A DNA stretch of 44,206 nt from Methanobrevibacter sp. (GTDB taxonomy: Archaea; Methanobacteriota; Methanobacteria; Methanobacteriales; Methanobacteriaceae): contig JAUNXD010000001.1 in NCBI GenBank assembly GCA_030539985.1, positions 1 through 44,206 on the forward strand. Reading direction: 5' to 3'. A program made the position numbers and the translations under genes. Under the pieces are notes generated by a model. The model was not told the DNA's origin, did no database searches, and was given only the letters and a program-made list of their open reading frames with translations. How positions within the stretch are numbered: the stretch's first letter is position 1; every line of letters begins with the position of its first letter. Below, one piece after another: positions 10,201 through 19,381 of the stretch.

Positions 10201-11372
10201 ATGTTTATGTTTGCGATGAATTACCTTCCGGATTGATATACAATAATCATTTCGCTCCTGAAGGATTATTCGACAAAAACAAGTTGACATGGTATATCAA
10301 ATCATTAGCTAAAGGCAAATCTGCTACATTAACAATCGATACATTGGTAAATGTTTCTGATGTAACCTTAATCAATAAGGTTAATGTAACCAATGACGTA
10401 TATGATTCAAACGAAACCAACAATAAAGCAAACAACACTACTGATGTCGGTAAGGAATTGCCTGCGGATTTGGAGGTTATTAAGATTGTTTCCAATAAGA
10501 ATCCTCACAATGGTGACACTATTACATGGACAATAACCGTAACCAATAACGGTCCAGGCATTGCAAGGGATGTAACTGTAACCGATAAATTGCCTGATGG
10601 TTTGAGATTTATTTCTTCCAATGGCAATTACAATAAAGACACTGGAATATGGACTATTGGTGATATGAAAGTTGGAGATGTTAAATCATTAATAATTACT
10701 ACTGTAATAACAATTACCAATGCAAACATTACCAATATTGCGGTTGTAAACTCAACTACTCCAGACAACAATACTGACAACAATGAAGACAACGATACTA
10801 CAAGTGTCGATCCGGAAGCTGATTTAAAAATCATTAAGACAGTATCCGATTCTAAACCTTCCAAAGGCGACACCATTACATGGACTATCGTTGTTGTCAA
10901 CCTTGGTCCTGACACAGCTTATGATGTTGTTGTAAGTGAGGATTTGCCGGATGGATTAAAATTGCTTAAAGTCAAAGGCAGTAAAGGTTCCTACAATAAT
11001 GGAATTTGGACTGTCGGAACTTTAAACAATGGTGAAATGGCCACATTGACTATTACCACTGAAGTGCTGATTTCAGGCGGTACAATTGAAAATGTGGTTG
11101 TCGTTACAAGTTCAACCTATGACCCGGATAAGTCCAACAACAATGATACCGAAGTCACTAATCCTAAAGATTCATCCGATGATGAGGAAGAGGAGGAAGA
11201 AGAGAGTAATGACGATGATGATTCAGAGGATAATTCAAATCCTGATAATAATTTGTCAAAAGCCGTTTCTTCACTTTCATCCAATAAGATGCATGCTACA
11301 GGTAATCCGATTGTGATGATTCTTTTGGCATTATTGGCTGTTTGCGGAATAGGTTTAAGAAGAAGAATTTAA
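4261..11372 (+). CDS. Giant adhesin-like surface protein (beta-helix plus DUF11 repeats), interrupted by a frameshift
   Basis: Restored, this is a protein of about 2370 residues. The signal peptide (hydrophobic core, then SAVSAS-like cleavage near residue 26) is read from 4261. That frame stops at TAA 4453-4455. From about 4443 the next frame continues without stops to 11372, starting RDVVNSEDL. One extra base after TTA at 4441-4443 joins the frames. The body has an N-terminal right-handed beta-helix region (about 4600-5970) with repeated N-C-x-F and GGAIY motifs, then 13 DUF11 domains (about 6490-11160). A Glu/Asp-rich spacer follows, then a membrane anchor (IVMILLALLAVCGIGLRRRI). Such proteins are thought to bind host or microbial surfaces. 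Without the signal peptide frame it would not be exported, so as written the gene may be inactive, or the base is a sequencing error. Confidence 0.85.
9507..9619 (+). repeat. 113-bp exact direct repeat between adjacent DUF11 domains, copy 1
   Basis: This segment is identical base for base with 9861-9973, 354 bp (118 codons) downstream. The other DUF11 domains in the gene are clearly diverged. The matching period means two neighbouring domains were recently duplicated or homogenised. The repeat covers the second half of a DUF11 domain, from DKLPAGLVFKG to KSLVI. Confidence 0.9.
9861..9973 (+). repeat. 113-bp exact direct repeat between adjacent DUF11 domains, copy 2
   Basis: Identical to 9507-9619. 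The domains before both copies are also very similar (VVKIVSNKNPHKGD in each) but carry silent and coding differences. That suggests gene conversion of one block rather than a fresh whole-domain duplication. Confidence 0.9.
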
Positions 11373-11380
11373 AAACACTT

Positions 11381-11416
11381 TTGGGAAATTAACTTTTCCC
11401 AACTCTTTATTTTTTA
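11381..11416 (+). terminator. Hairpin plus T-rich tail after the adhesin-like gene
   Basis: TTGGGAAA (11381-11388) and TTTCCCAA (11395-11402) form a perfect 8-bp stem with a 6-nt loop, followed by CTCTTTATTTTTT. It lies directly behind the stop codon. Confidence 0.7.
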
Positions 11417-11654
11417 CAAAACTATAACCATCAGTTTAATAATAATTACCTTAAAAAATTCACCATCTTTATCACATAACAATTAATTTAATCAACTGAT
11501 TTTTTAATAATATTAATTCATCATTTCAAATTTTCATATAGTCCCAACGTTAGTTATATATTCTCATCAAATCTTCAAATTTTTCACACATTCAAACATT
11601 TTAAAAGCAATCAATGAAATATATATTAATGATTTGATTAATTTGTGTGATTAA

Positions 11655-13304
11655 ATGAAAAGTGATAATGTAAAAAAAGGAATTCAAAGAGCACCTCACA
11701 GGTCTCTTCTAAGGGCATGTGGACTCAAGGACGATGACTTTGAAAAACCGTTCATAGGAATAGCAAACAGTTTTACAGACATCGTACCTGGACACATTCA
11801 CCTCAAAGAACTAGTTGAATTTGTAAAGGATGGAATCATAGCTGCTGGAGGTATTCCATTTGAATTTGATACAATGGCAGTCTGTGACGGTATCAGCATG
11901 AACCATGAAGGAATGAAATACTCACTTCCGTCAAGGGAAATCATTGCAGCGACTGTTGAGTCAATGACCAAGGGTCATGCATTTGACGGACTTGTACTTA
12001 TTCCAAGCTGTGACAAGGTAGTTCCTGGAATGATAATGGGTGCTGCACGTGTCAACATACCTTCAATTGTAGTTACCGGCGGGCCGATGGCATCCGGTGA
12101 GTATAACGGAAAACCTGCTGATTTGATCACTGTTTTTGAAGCGGTGGGAGCATATTCTGCAGGCAAGATGACAGAAGAGGAAGTAAGCGAACTTGAAAGA
12201 TGTGCCTGTCCTGGAGCCGGAAGTTGTTCTGGGCTTTTTACTGCAAATACAATGGCATGCATAACAGAAACATTCGGATTGTCACTTCCAACTTGCGCCA
12301 CTACCCATGCAAGAACAGAGGAAAACAACCAGATTGCATTCGAGTCCGGAAAACAGATTATCAAGCTTGTAGAAGACGACATCAAACCTTCAGACATTTT
12401 AACTCAGGAGGCCTTCAACAATGCCATTGCAGTCGATATGGCTTTGGGAGGTTCATCCAATACTGCACTCCACATACCTGCAATTGCCAGTGAAGTGGAA
12501 GGTATGGAAGTTGATTTGGGTCTGTTTGATGAAATATCCCGTAATGTTCCTCATATCGCACTCATTTCACCGGCAGGTGAGGATTCAATGATGGATCTCC
12601 ATTTGGCCGGAGGAATACCTGCAGTATTGAAAACCCTCGGGGATAAAATCGACACCAACCAAATGACTGTAACCGGAAAGACAATTGCAGAGAACTTGAA
12701 GGTCGTGGAAAACAAAAACACCGACGTCATCCATACACTTGACAATCCCGTTCATGAGGATGGTGGAATAGCTATTTTGAAAGGCAATCTCGCACCTAAC
12801 GGCAGCGTCGTCAAGAAAGGTGCTGTTGCAGATCACCTCATGCACCTTAAAGGCCCTGCAAAGGTATATGATTCCGAAGAGGATGTCACAAAAGCAATAT
12901 TCGACCATGAAATCGAAGAGGGAGACATTGTCGTAATCAGATATGAAGGTCCAAAAGGCGGTCCGGGAATGCGTGAAATGCTGAATCCTACTTCAGCGCT
13001 TGCCGGAATGAACATCAAGGATGTCGGACTTATAACCGACGGAAGATTTTCAGGAGGAACACGTGGACCATGCATAGGTCACGTATCACCTGAAGCAAGG
13101 GAAGACGGGCCTATTGCAGCCATTCAAAACGGTGACATAATAGAAATAGACATTGAAAACAGACTCATTAATGTAGAGTTGTCCGATGATGAAATTGCCG
13201 AAAGACTGAATAATGTAAAACACCCTGAAAGCGATGTTTCTGGCTGGCTTGCGATATATCAAAAATTGGTTCACTCTGCAGATACTGGAGCCATTTTAAG
13301 GTAG
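11655..13304 (+). CDS. ilvD: Dihydroxy-acid dehydratase
   Basis: This 549-residue enzyme removes water from 2,3-dihydroxy-isovalerate or 2,3-dihydroxy-3-methylvalerate, the third common step of valine and isoleucine synthesis. The iron-sulfur Cys positions are visible: AVCDGISMNHEGM near residue 76, PSCDKVVPGM near 118 and CACPGAGSCSGLFTANTMAC near 190. The C-terminal signature GRFSGGTRG is present. The length is normal. The ATG has GTGAT just upstream (GTGTGATTAA then ATG) and a TATA-like AAATATATATTAA about 40 bp before it. It is followed after 7 bp by hisD, so the two are probably co-transcribed. The other ilv genes of this window lie about 18 kb away (ilvB, ilvN, ilvC). Confidence 0.97.
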   Translation: MKSDNVKKGIQRAPHRSLLRACGLKDDDFEKPFIGIANSFTDIVPGHIHLKELVEFVKDGIIAAGGIPFEFDTMAVCDGISMNHEGMKYSLPSREIIAATVESMTKGHAFDGLVLIPSCDKVVPGMIMGAARVNIPSIVVTGGPMASGEYNGKPADLITVFEAVGAYSAGKMTEEEVSELERCACPGAGSCSGLFTANTMACITETFGLSLPTCATTHARTEENNQIAFESGKQIIKLVEDDIKPSDILTQEAFNNAIAVDMALGGSSNTALHIPAIASEVEGMEVDLGLFDEISRNVPHIALISPAGEDSMMDLHLAGGIPAVLKTLGDKIDTNQMTVTGKTIAENLKVVENKNTDVIHTLDNPVHEDGGIAILKGNLAPNGSVVKKGAVADHLMHLKGPAKVYDSEEDVTKAIFDHEIEEGDIVVIRYEGPKGGPGMREMLNPTSALAGMNIKDVGLITDGRFSGGTRGPCIGHVSPEAREDGPIAAIQNGDIIEIDIENRLINVELSDDEIAERLNNVKHPESDVSGWLAIYQKLVHSADTGAILR

Positions 13305-13311
13305 TGTTATA

Positions 13312-14583
13312 ATGGATATACTGAAATACTCTGAAATTGATTTGGCAGAAACCATAAAAAGGTCAGAGCAGGACGTCAACAATGTTTTAGGGACTGTATC
13401 CGAGATTTTGGAAAATGTTCGTGTAAATAAAGATGATGCTATTAGAGAATATACTGAAAAGTTTGACGATGTACTGATAGAAAATTTGAAAGTATCCAAA
13501 GATGAAATTGATGAGGCATATTCCACATTGGATGATGGACTGTTGGATGCACTTAAAAATGCGGCTTCAAACATTCGAAAATTTCATGAAAAACAGATCC
13601 CCTCCGAGTGGAAAATTGAAGTCAATCCCGGAGTTGTGGCAGGTCAAATAGTAAGGCCGATTAATTCTGCAGGCTGCTATATTCCGGGGGGTCGTGCAGC
13701 ATATCCCTCATCAATATTGATGACTGTCATACCTGCAAAAATTGCTGGTGTTAAGAAAGTGGTATGTGTTACACCTCCGCAAAAGGACGGCAAGATTCTC
13801 GATGCCATTTTGGTTGCAGCTGATATTGCAGGTGCCGATGAGATTTATAAGGTCGGTGGTGCACAGGCAATTGCAGGACTTGCATATGGAACAGAATCAA
13901 TACCGCAAGTCGAAAAGATTGTAGGTCCTGGAAATATATTCGTTACCGCCGCAAAGAAACTGGTATATGGTCAAGTAGATATCGAGTTTCCGGCAGGCCC
14001 ATCTGAAGTGCTTATTTTAGCCGATGAGAGTGCAAATCCCGAATTTCTTGCAACTGATATACTGGCGCAGGCAGAACACGATCCAAATGCATCATGCTTC
14101 TTTGTGACTGACTCAGAGGAGTTGGCCATTAAAACCGATGAGTTTGTTCAACAATTAACCGAGATTGCACCTAGACGTGAAATCATTGAAGAATCATTAT
14201 CAAAAAGTGGAAAAATCATTATCACAGACACTTTTGATGAAGCTATTCACGTTACAAACGAATACGCTCCTGAACATTTAATCATATCCACTGAAGATGA
14301 TGACGAGACATTATCACACATTAACAATGCGGGTTCAATCTTTTTGGGTGCCTATTCACCTGTTGCTGCGGGAGATTATGGATCAGGCACAAACCATGTG
14401 CTTCCGACAGGCGGAGGAGCCAAAATGTATTCAGGCCTTTCAACCGAGGCCTTCATCAAAAAGCCTACTGTTCAAAGGCTGACAAAAGAAGGTTTAAAGG
14501 AACTGTCAAAGACTTCCGTTCCGATTGCTGAATATGAAGGATTCTTTGCACATGCAAATTCATTTAAAACAAGATTAAGATAG
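13312..14583 (+). CDS. hisD: Histidinol dehydrogenase
   Basis: This 423-residue enzyme performs the last two steps of histidine synthesis, oxidising L-histidinol to L-histidine with two NAD+. Visible family motifs are GRAAYPSS near residue 130, VGGAQAIAGLAYGT near 183, PAGPSEVLI near 228, AEHDPNA near 254 (zinc/catalytic His region) and EYAPEHL near 322 with its catalytic Glu-His pair. GSGTNHVLPT near 360 is also typical. The length is normal. It follows ilvD by 7 bp and ends at a hairpin terminator. No other his gene is in the window, so histidine genes are scattered here. Confidence 0.97.
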   Translation: MDILKYSEIDLAETIKRSEQDVNNVLGTVSEILENVRVNKDDAIREYTEKFDDVLIENLKVSKDEIDEAYSTLDDGLLDALKNAASNIRKFHEKQIPSEWKIEVNPGVVAGQIVRPINSAGCYIPGGRAAYPSSILMTVIPAKIAGVKKVVCVTPPQKDGKILDAILVAADIAGADEIYKVGGAQAIAGLAYGTESIPQVEKIVGPGNIFVTAAKKLVYGQVDIEFPAGPSEVLILADESANPEFLATDILAQAEHDPNASCFFVTDSEELAIKTDEFVQQLTEIAPRREIIEESLSKSGKIIITDTFDEAIHVTNEYAPEHLIISTEDDDETLSHINNAGSIFLGAYSPVAAGDYGSGTNHVLPTGGGAKMYSGLSTEAFIKKPTVQRLTKEGLKELSKTSVPIAEYEGFFAHANSFKTRLR

Positions 14584-14614
14584 TTGATTAACTATACTAA
14601 TCTTATTTATTTTT
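14571..14614 (+). terminator. Hairpin overlapping the end of hisD
   Basis: AAGATTA (14571-14577) pairs with TAATCTT (14598-14604). Inside it TAGTT (14581-14585) pairs with AACTA (14590-14594), with a symmetric 3-nt internal loop. The stem includes the hisD stop codon and is followed by ATTTATTTTTC. Confidence 0.6.
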
Positions 14615-14616
14615 CA

Positions 14617-14715
14617 TTAGAGTAGAAGAATTGTTTGAAGGATCAGTCCTGTAATTTTTGCTATTTCTTCAGGAGTGAGTATTTTTTTTATAAGTTTTTC
14701 TAACTCTTCCCAATC
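14617..14715 (-). pseudogene. C-terminal fragment of an Rpn-type PD-(D/E)XK protein
   Basis: The minus strand reads DWEELEKLIKKILTPEEIA then KITGLILQ and a stop at 14617-14619. The piece TPEEIAKITGL resembles the C-terminal tail of the intact Rpn-type protein at 26204-27055 (SEISDITGLTIEEIEKL) and the usual tail of that family. In the same frame a stop codon lies directly upstream, so no full gene is present. I read it as a leftover of a decayed Rpn-family gene. The match is short, so chance similarity is possible. Confidence 0.45.
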
Positions 14716-14814
14716 CTATCTTAATTTAAGCTACTATCTACACTTATTTTTAAAAAACAAGGTTTTTTTAATTAGTCTAGTAAACTTTATATATCATGTT
14801 AAACTACTTTATAT

Positions 14815-14937
14815 CTAGAATATGATTTTTCATATTCATTGCTTTCTATACAAGAAAGAAATCAGGTAATAAACAGTTGCCTAATTGGGTGTAGTTTATA
14901 GGTTTCGCCTATAATCTTAGGCAACACTTATTTTTAA
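14815..14937 (+). ncRNA. Candidate structured RNA with three successive hairpins upstream of aspS
   Basis: Three hairpins follow one another without a reading frame. Hairpin 1 is GAATATGA (14818-14825) with TCATATTC (14830-14837). Hairpin 2 is CTTTCT (14842-14847) with AGAAAG (14853-14858). Hairpin 3 is GTTGCCTAA (14876-14884) with TTAGGCAAC (14917-14925). Inside hairpin 3, TTATAGG (14896-14902) pairs with CCTATAA (14908-14914) around a TTTCG loop, leaving an 11-nt bulge on the 5' side. A T-rich stretch follows at about 14926-14935. TATA-like ACTTTATATATC at about 14784-14795 is placed to start a transcript near 14815. It does not fit tRNA, C/D box or H/ACA box patterns. It is either a separate small RNA or a leader element of aspS. 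Confidence 0.45.
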
Positions 14938-14990
14938 AAATTTTTAATTGATTAAATTAAATTATTTTTACAAACCTCGAGGTGAATAAT

Positions 14991-16310
14991 TTGCAAGGTT
15001 TATTAAAAGACTGGAGAAGAACAAACTATGCCAGTGAATGCACTCCTGAAATTGCAGGCAGTGACATCACAATCATGGGTTGGGTGCACGAAATCCGTGA
15101 TTTTGGTGGAATAATGTTCGTCATTATTCGTGACGTCACAGGCAGAGTACAGGTTACCGCTCCAAGCAAAAAAGTAGACGAAAAAATAATGGAAGAATTA
15201 AGAGAATTCAGAAAGGAATCTGTTGTGGCAATCAAAGGTTTAGTGCAGGAAGCAGGTAAAGCACCAAATGGTGTTGAAATCATTCCTAAAGAAGTTAAAG
15301 TATTAAATTTAGCTAATCAGCCTTTACCAATGGATCCAACAGAAAAGGTTAAAGCAGGAATCGATACAAGATTAGATTCAAGATTTTTGGATATCAGAAA
15401 GGAAAACGTTTCAGCAATCTTTAAAATCAAAGGACAGATGTTCCATACCATCCGTGACTTTTTCTATGACAACGGATTTTATGAAATCAACACTCCTAAA
15501 CTCGTAGCATCCGCTACCGAAGGAGGAACTGAACTTTTCCCAATCACTTACTTTGAAAAAGAGGCATTCCTCGGCCAATCCCCTCAGCTATACAAACAGA
15601 TGATGATGGCTTCCGGAATGGATAAGGTATTTGAAATCGGCCAGATTTTCAGGGCTGAAGAGCACGATACCCTAAGACACCTGAACGAAGCGGTTTCTAT
15701 CGATGCTGAAGCTTCATTTGCCGATGATGAGGATGTAATGAAAATCCTAAATGACATGATTATAAAAGTCTTAAAAGACATCAATGAAAACTGCGCAGAT
15801 GAATTGGAAATACTTGGTCATGAACTTGAAGTTCCCTCCGGTGATTTCCCTGTCGTTACCTATGACGAAGCTGTTGACATTGTAAACTCTAAAGATGTAG
15901 CTATGGAATGGGGTGAAGACCTTTCCCGTGAAGCTGAAAAAGCTTTAGGCGATACCATGGGAGGATTTTACTTCCTCACAAGATGGCCATCCGAGATTAA
16001 GCCATTCTATGTAATGCCTGTCGATGGAGAGGAACAGTACTCTCACGCATTCGATTTAATGTACAACAACCTTGAATTGTCTTCCGGTGCTACACGTGTA
16101 CACCAGTATGATTTGCTTGTAAAACAAATTGAAGAACGTGGATTGAATCCTGCAGGATTTGGAAGCTACTTGAAAGCATTCGAATACGGTATGCCTCCTC
16201 ACGCCGGTTGGGGTGTAGGAGCCGACAGATTGACCATGGTACTTACCGGATCTGAAAACATCCGTGAATGTGTACTCTTCCCAAGAGACAGACACAGATT
16301 AACTCCATAG
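14991..16310 (+). CDS. aspS: Aspartyl-tRNA synthetase (archaeal type)
   Basis: This class II enzyme charges tRNA with aspartate. It has an N-terminal OB-fold anticodon-binding domain (ITIMGWVHEIRDFGGIMFVI, near residues 25-45) and a catalytic domain with motif 2 FRAEEHDTLRHLNE near residue 220 and motif 3 GVGADRLTMVL near 415. The length of about 439 residues fits the short archaeal/eukaryotic type without the bacterial insertion. In methanogens with GatCAB this enzyme is often non-discriminating (Asp and Asn); the sequence alone does not settle that. I prefer the TTG at 14991 because the ribosome site GAGGTGA (14979-14985) is 5 bases before it; a GTG at 14982 lies within that site. The stop is followed at once by the flavoprotein ATG. 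Confidence 0.96.
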   Translation: MQGLLKDWRRTNYASECTPEIAGSDITIMGWVHEIRDFGGIMFVIIRDVTGRVQVTAPSKKVDEKIMEELREFRKESVVAIKGLVQEAGKAPNGVEIIPKEVKVLNLANQPLPMDPTEKVKAGIDTRLDSRFLDIRKENVSAIFKIKGQMFHTIRDFFYDNGFYEINTPKLVASATEGGTELFPITYFEKEAFLGQSPQLYKQMMMASGMDKVFEIGQIFRAEEHDTLRHLNEAVSIDAEASFADDEDVMKILNDMIIKVLKDINENCADELEILGHELEVPSGDFPVVTYDEAVDIVNSKDVAMEWGEDLSREAEKALGDTMGGFYFLTRWPSEIKPFYVMPVDGEEQYSHAFDLMYNNLELSSGATRVHQYDLLVKQIEERGLNPAGFGSYLKAFEYGMPPHAGWGVGADRLTMVLTGSENIRECVLFPRDRHRLTP

Positions 16311-17510
16311 ATGGATATGGAAGAATATGATATAGCTATTATTGGCGGAGGTCCTGCCGGAATCATGGCGGCAATTGCAGCCAGCAGGACTTCCTGCGAT
16401 GTCATATTGCTTGAGAAGAATTCCTCCCTCGGACGCAAGCTGCTTTTGACCGGAGGGGGAAGGTGCAATATTACCAACGGCAAGCCAATAAAACAGCTAT
16501 TAAATTTTTTTAACAACAGAAACTTTTTAAAACACTCCTTTTACTCATTTACAAATGAGGATTTGCTTTCATTGTTTGATTTTGAATTTGTCTGTGAGGA
16601 TGATGACAGGATTTTTCCCGAAAGCGGAAAATCGGCGGATGTCCTTAACGGTTTGGCTGACCTTCTTGATGGTGTAAGTATAAGTTATAACTTCGAAGTT
16701 AAAACCATAAGCAGTGACTTTGTTATAAATGATAAGTTAAAAGCCAATAAAATCATCATTGCCACAGGAGGAGTCACATATCCGCAGACCGGCTGCAGTC
16801 CGGAAAACTATTCTTTAACTCCTCAGCCTGTAACCGACATCAGATACGGTCTCTCACCATTACTCACCCGTGAAGACCTCTCATCGGTTGCCGGTGTAAA
16901 TCTCAGGGATGTTGTTATAAGTTATAAGAAATCAAGGGTTCGGGGAGACGTTCTTCTTTCACATGTTGGCCTTACCGGTCCGGGAATAATTAACCTGAGC
17001 AATGAGATATCTGAGGTTATAAGTTATAACATCTTGGAGGGTGAACCTCACCTTGATTTGGAGATAGCCATTGATTTGTGTCCTGATTTTACGCGTGAGG
17101 AACTCCTTGACAGATTCTCCAGGGAATTTCAAAATAAGGGAAAGACCCATTTGAGGAATTATCTTAAATCCTTTCTGACAGGAGGATTCATTGATTACTT
17201 TTTGAATGTTGTGGATTTGGAGGGGGATTTGCAGTTATCCAGAATTAATAAAAAAAGCAAAAATCTTTTAATAGAAAATCTTAAACGCTTCACATTTGAA
17301 ATAACCGGTTTCAACAGTGACTTGGCAAAGATAACCATCGGAGGAGTTGATTTATCAAATGTCAATTCAAAAACGATGGAGTCAACCCTGATTCCGAATC
17401 TGTACTTTGCCGGTGAGGTTCTTGATTTGCACGGGCCGACCGGAGGCTATAATTTGAAAATCGCATTTTCAACAGGGTTTTTGGCCGGATTGTCTGCCGG
17501 CTTGAAATAA
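16311..17510 (+). CDS. HI0933/YhiN-family FAD-dependent oxidoreductase
   Basis: This 399-residue flavoprotein has an FAD-binding Rossmann motif IAIIGGGPAGIMAAIAA near residues 8-24, followed by the family signature GRKLLLTGGGRCNITN near 43-58. It also has ATGGVTYPQTG near 150 and the C-terminal FAD segment NLYFAGEVLDLHGPTGGYNLKIAFSTG (about 363-389). The family substrate is not established. The start codon directly abuts the aspS stop, so the two are co-translated or coupled; an in-frame ATG two codons on is an alternative start. Three ISY tripeptides are encoded by nearly identical palindromes GTTATAAGTTATAAC, around 16684, 16921 and 17023. Confidence 0.9.
   Translation: MDMEEYDIAIIGGGPAGIMAAIAASRTSCDVILLEKNSSLGRKLLLTGGGRCNITNGKPIKQLLNFFNNRNFLKHSFYSFTNEDLLSLFDFEFVCEDDDRIFPESGKSADVLNGLADLLDGVSISYNFEVKTISSDFVINDKLKANKIIIATGGVTYPQTGCSPENYSLTPQPVTDIRYGLSPLLTREDLSSVAGVNLRDVVISYKKSRVRGDVLLSHVGLTGPGIINLSNEISEVISYNILEGEPHLDLEIAIDLCPDFTREELLDRFSREFQNKGKTHLRNYLKSFLTGGFIDYFLNVVDLEGDLQLSRINKKSKNLLIENLKRFTFEITGFNSDLAKITIGGVDLSNVNSKTMESTLIPNLYFAGEVLDLHGPTGGYNLKIAFSTGFLAGLSAGLK
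16677..16691. repeat. 15-bp palindrome GTTATAAGTTATAAC, imperfect copy A
   Basis: AGTATAAGTTATAAC is centred on G at 16684 and matches the 15-bp consensus at 13 positions. It lies inside the flavoprotein gene, coding SISYN. AACTTCGAAGTT, another palindrome, starts at the right end. Confidence 0.4.
16914..16928. repeat. 15-bp palindrome GTTATAAGTTATAAC, near-perfect copy B
   Basis: GTTATAAGTTATAAG is centred on 16921; 14 of 15 positions fit. It lies 237 bp after copy A and is in the same reading frame (VISYK). Confidence 0.45.
17016..17030. repeat. 15-bp palindrome GTTATAAGTTATAAC, perfect copy C
   Basis: This is a perfect odd-centred palindrome centred on 17023, 102 bp after copy B, coding VISYN. 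The 9-mers TAAGTTATA and TATAAGTTA inside it also occur in the parA control region, at 51-59 and on the minus strand at 2-10. Confidence 0.5.
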
Positions 17511-17602
17511 TGTGATGGCATCAATATTTCTTTTTTAATGTAATTTTTCACTTCAAAAGCAATTTTGAAGTCTTTAATGAGAAAGATATATATTTTAAGG
17601 TT

Positions 17603-17625
17603 AGTGTAAAAAATTTAACTGATAG
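17603..17625 (+). repeat. Left terminal inverted repeat of the insertion sequence
   Basis: Twenty-three bases that are the exact reverse complement of 19371-19393. The similarity continues to 17634 with one mismatch at 17626. Confidence 0.95.
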
Positions 17626-17908
17626 ATTTATTTTAATTTTTTCTGAATTAGATTTATTATCAACCAATTAGATAACAAGTTGGTATCAAATTGTTATATT
17701 AAAAATAAGGGAAAATTCATTTGATTTTCCTTTAATTAAATGATATTATTGCTTTGATAAAATATCACTCTTTTTAATTTGCAACACAAAATATGATGCA
17801 TAACTCTTAAAATTATCAATACTCATTTATAATATATCGAATAGCACTATATTTTATGAATATCACGTTATTGATTTATTATAGTTTAATTAATTTTTAA
17901 TTTTACAT

Positions 17909-19381
17909 TTGGAGTTCATAGATATATTTAAATTAGATGTAGGCCAATTATTATATATGAAAACCCAAAATAAAAAGCCTACAGAAATATATTGTGTCGA
18001 GGACTTATTTAAATATTACCTATTTGGTCAGGAAAATTTACTCTATGTTAGCAACACCATTTCTCCTGAAATCGTTGAAATATTCTCAGAAATAATGGAT
18101 ACAACATTATTCGTGATTTATTTTGATTCAAGAGAATATGATCCAGAATTTGCTAAAACACATGTTAAAAATGGATTAGTTTAATTTAAATTGAACAAGA
18201 AATACATAATTTACAAGCAAACTTACAAATATTACTCTAAAAATAAAGAACGATACATGACAACAATGCTACTGGAGTATATTGATAAAGGGTGCAATTA
18301 TACACGAAAAATCAAACAACAGGGATTAATGTGCACAAAAATTACATACGCATCATACGGATCAAAAACCGAACTTGTAAACGACCAATTTGACCTCAAT
18401 ATATCAAGACAAAGCATATACTTACATGAAAAAGAATTATCACCACAATACATCTACAACAAAGAACAAGAAATACTAAAACAGATTAAAAAACTTGATA
18501 TAAAACCAAGCGGATATTATAATTACGATGAAGAATATATAAAGATTAGTAGCAAAATTTACGTGAGATTAGCCCTTATTGATGCCGTTACAAAGATGAT
18601 AATCAATGACGAGTTGATTCCCAAAAGTCAATTCAACAAAGAATACATTGAAAAATTTCTAACAGAATCTACAAAAGATATAAAATTAAACACAATCATT
18701 ACTGACGGTCATCGTTCATATCCAGAAATAATCGAACGAATAGGAGCAAAACACCAACTATGCACATTCCACATAATGCAAAATCTAATGACAAAACTAA
18801 ATCCATATATACACAAAAAAGAAAGAAGCATAGAATCATTGAAAGAAGCCAATGAAAAGAAAGAAGCAAAAATAGAAGAATTAAAAAGCAAAATGCCCTT
18901 AAAAAGAGGAAGACCCAAAAAATCAGACAAAAAAGCAATAAACAACATCGAAAAACGAAAAAAACTAAAACAAGAAATAGATGAAAATAAAGAAAAAATA
19001 AGAGAATATAAAGCCAAAATCAAAGAACACACTGAATACAAAGAGACAATAAGGAAAATATTCCGTGCCAAGACTTTAAAAACCGCAATGAAATACTTCC
19101 ACCAATTATATGACAAACTAGACGAATTGCCAACAATAATACAAAATTTCATCAAAACACTCACTAAAAAAATAGACAAAACATTAGAATACACAAAAGA
19201 CAAAAATATACCAAAAACAAATAATTTAGTTGAATTACTGTTCAAAGTAACGTTTCCCGGAAAAATAAAGCGAATTTATCGAACTTATGCGGGAGCAATA
19301 ACACAAATCAAACTCGATGATCTCAAATGGATTGAACACAATATCCTTGAAAAATCAAGCAAAAATAAAACTATCAGTTAA
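17909..19381 (+). pseudogene. IS transposase split by an in-frame stop codon
   Basis: Two open stretches in the same frame, 17909-18184 (91 codons from a TTG) and 18191-19381, are separated only by TAA at 18182-18184. The join reads THVKNGLV, stop, FKLNKKYIIYKQ, which resembles the usual link after the N-terminal zinc-finger-like part of DDE transposases. The second part has DDE-type features. There is an Asp in YNYDEEYIKI, an Asp in TIITDGHRSYPEI followed by HQLCTFHIMQNLM, and a Glu in NNLVELLFK. A long Lys/Glu-rich coiled-coil insert lies between the second and third catalytic residues. As written the protein is interrupted, so the element is probably inactive alone, unless the stop is read through or the larger part suffices. 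Confidence 0.75.

Noticed and set aside
11975..12397. 140-codon open frame on the minus strand inside ilvD
   Set aside because: It is a shadow of the strongly conserved ilvD coding frame, with no ribosome site and no family resemblance.
14876..14925. The GTTGCCTAA/TTAGGCAAC hairpin as a tRNA or an H/ACA guide RNA
   Set aside because: It is only about 50 nt, has no anticodon or T arm, and the internal loop has 11 nt on one side and 2 on the other, which does not form a guide pocket.
18709..19245. 178-codon hydrophobic open frame opposite the transposase
   Set aside because: It is the antisense of a Lys/Glu-rich coiled-coil region, which always gives Phe/Leu/Ser-rich antisense frames.
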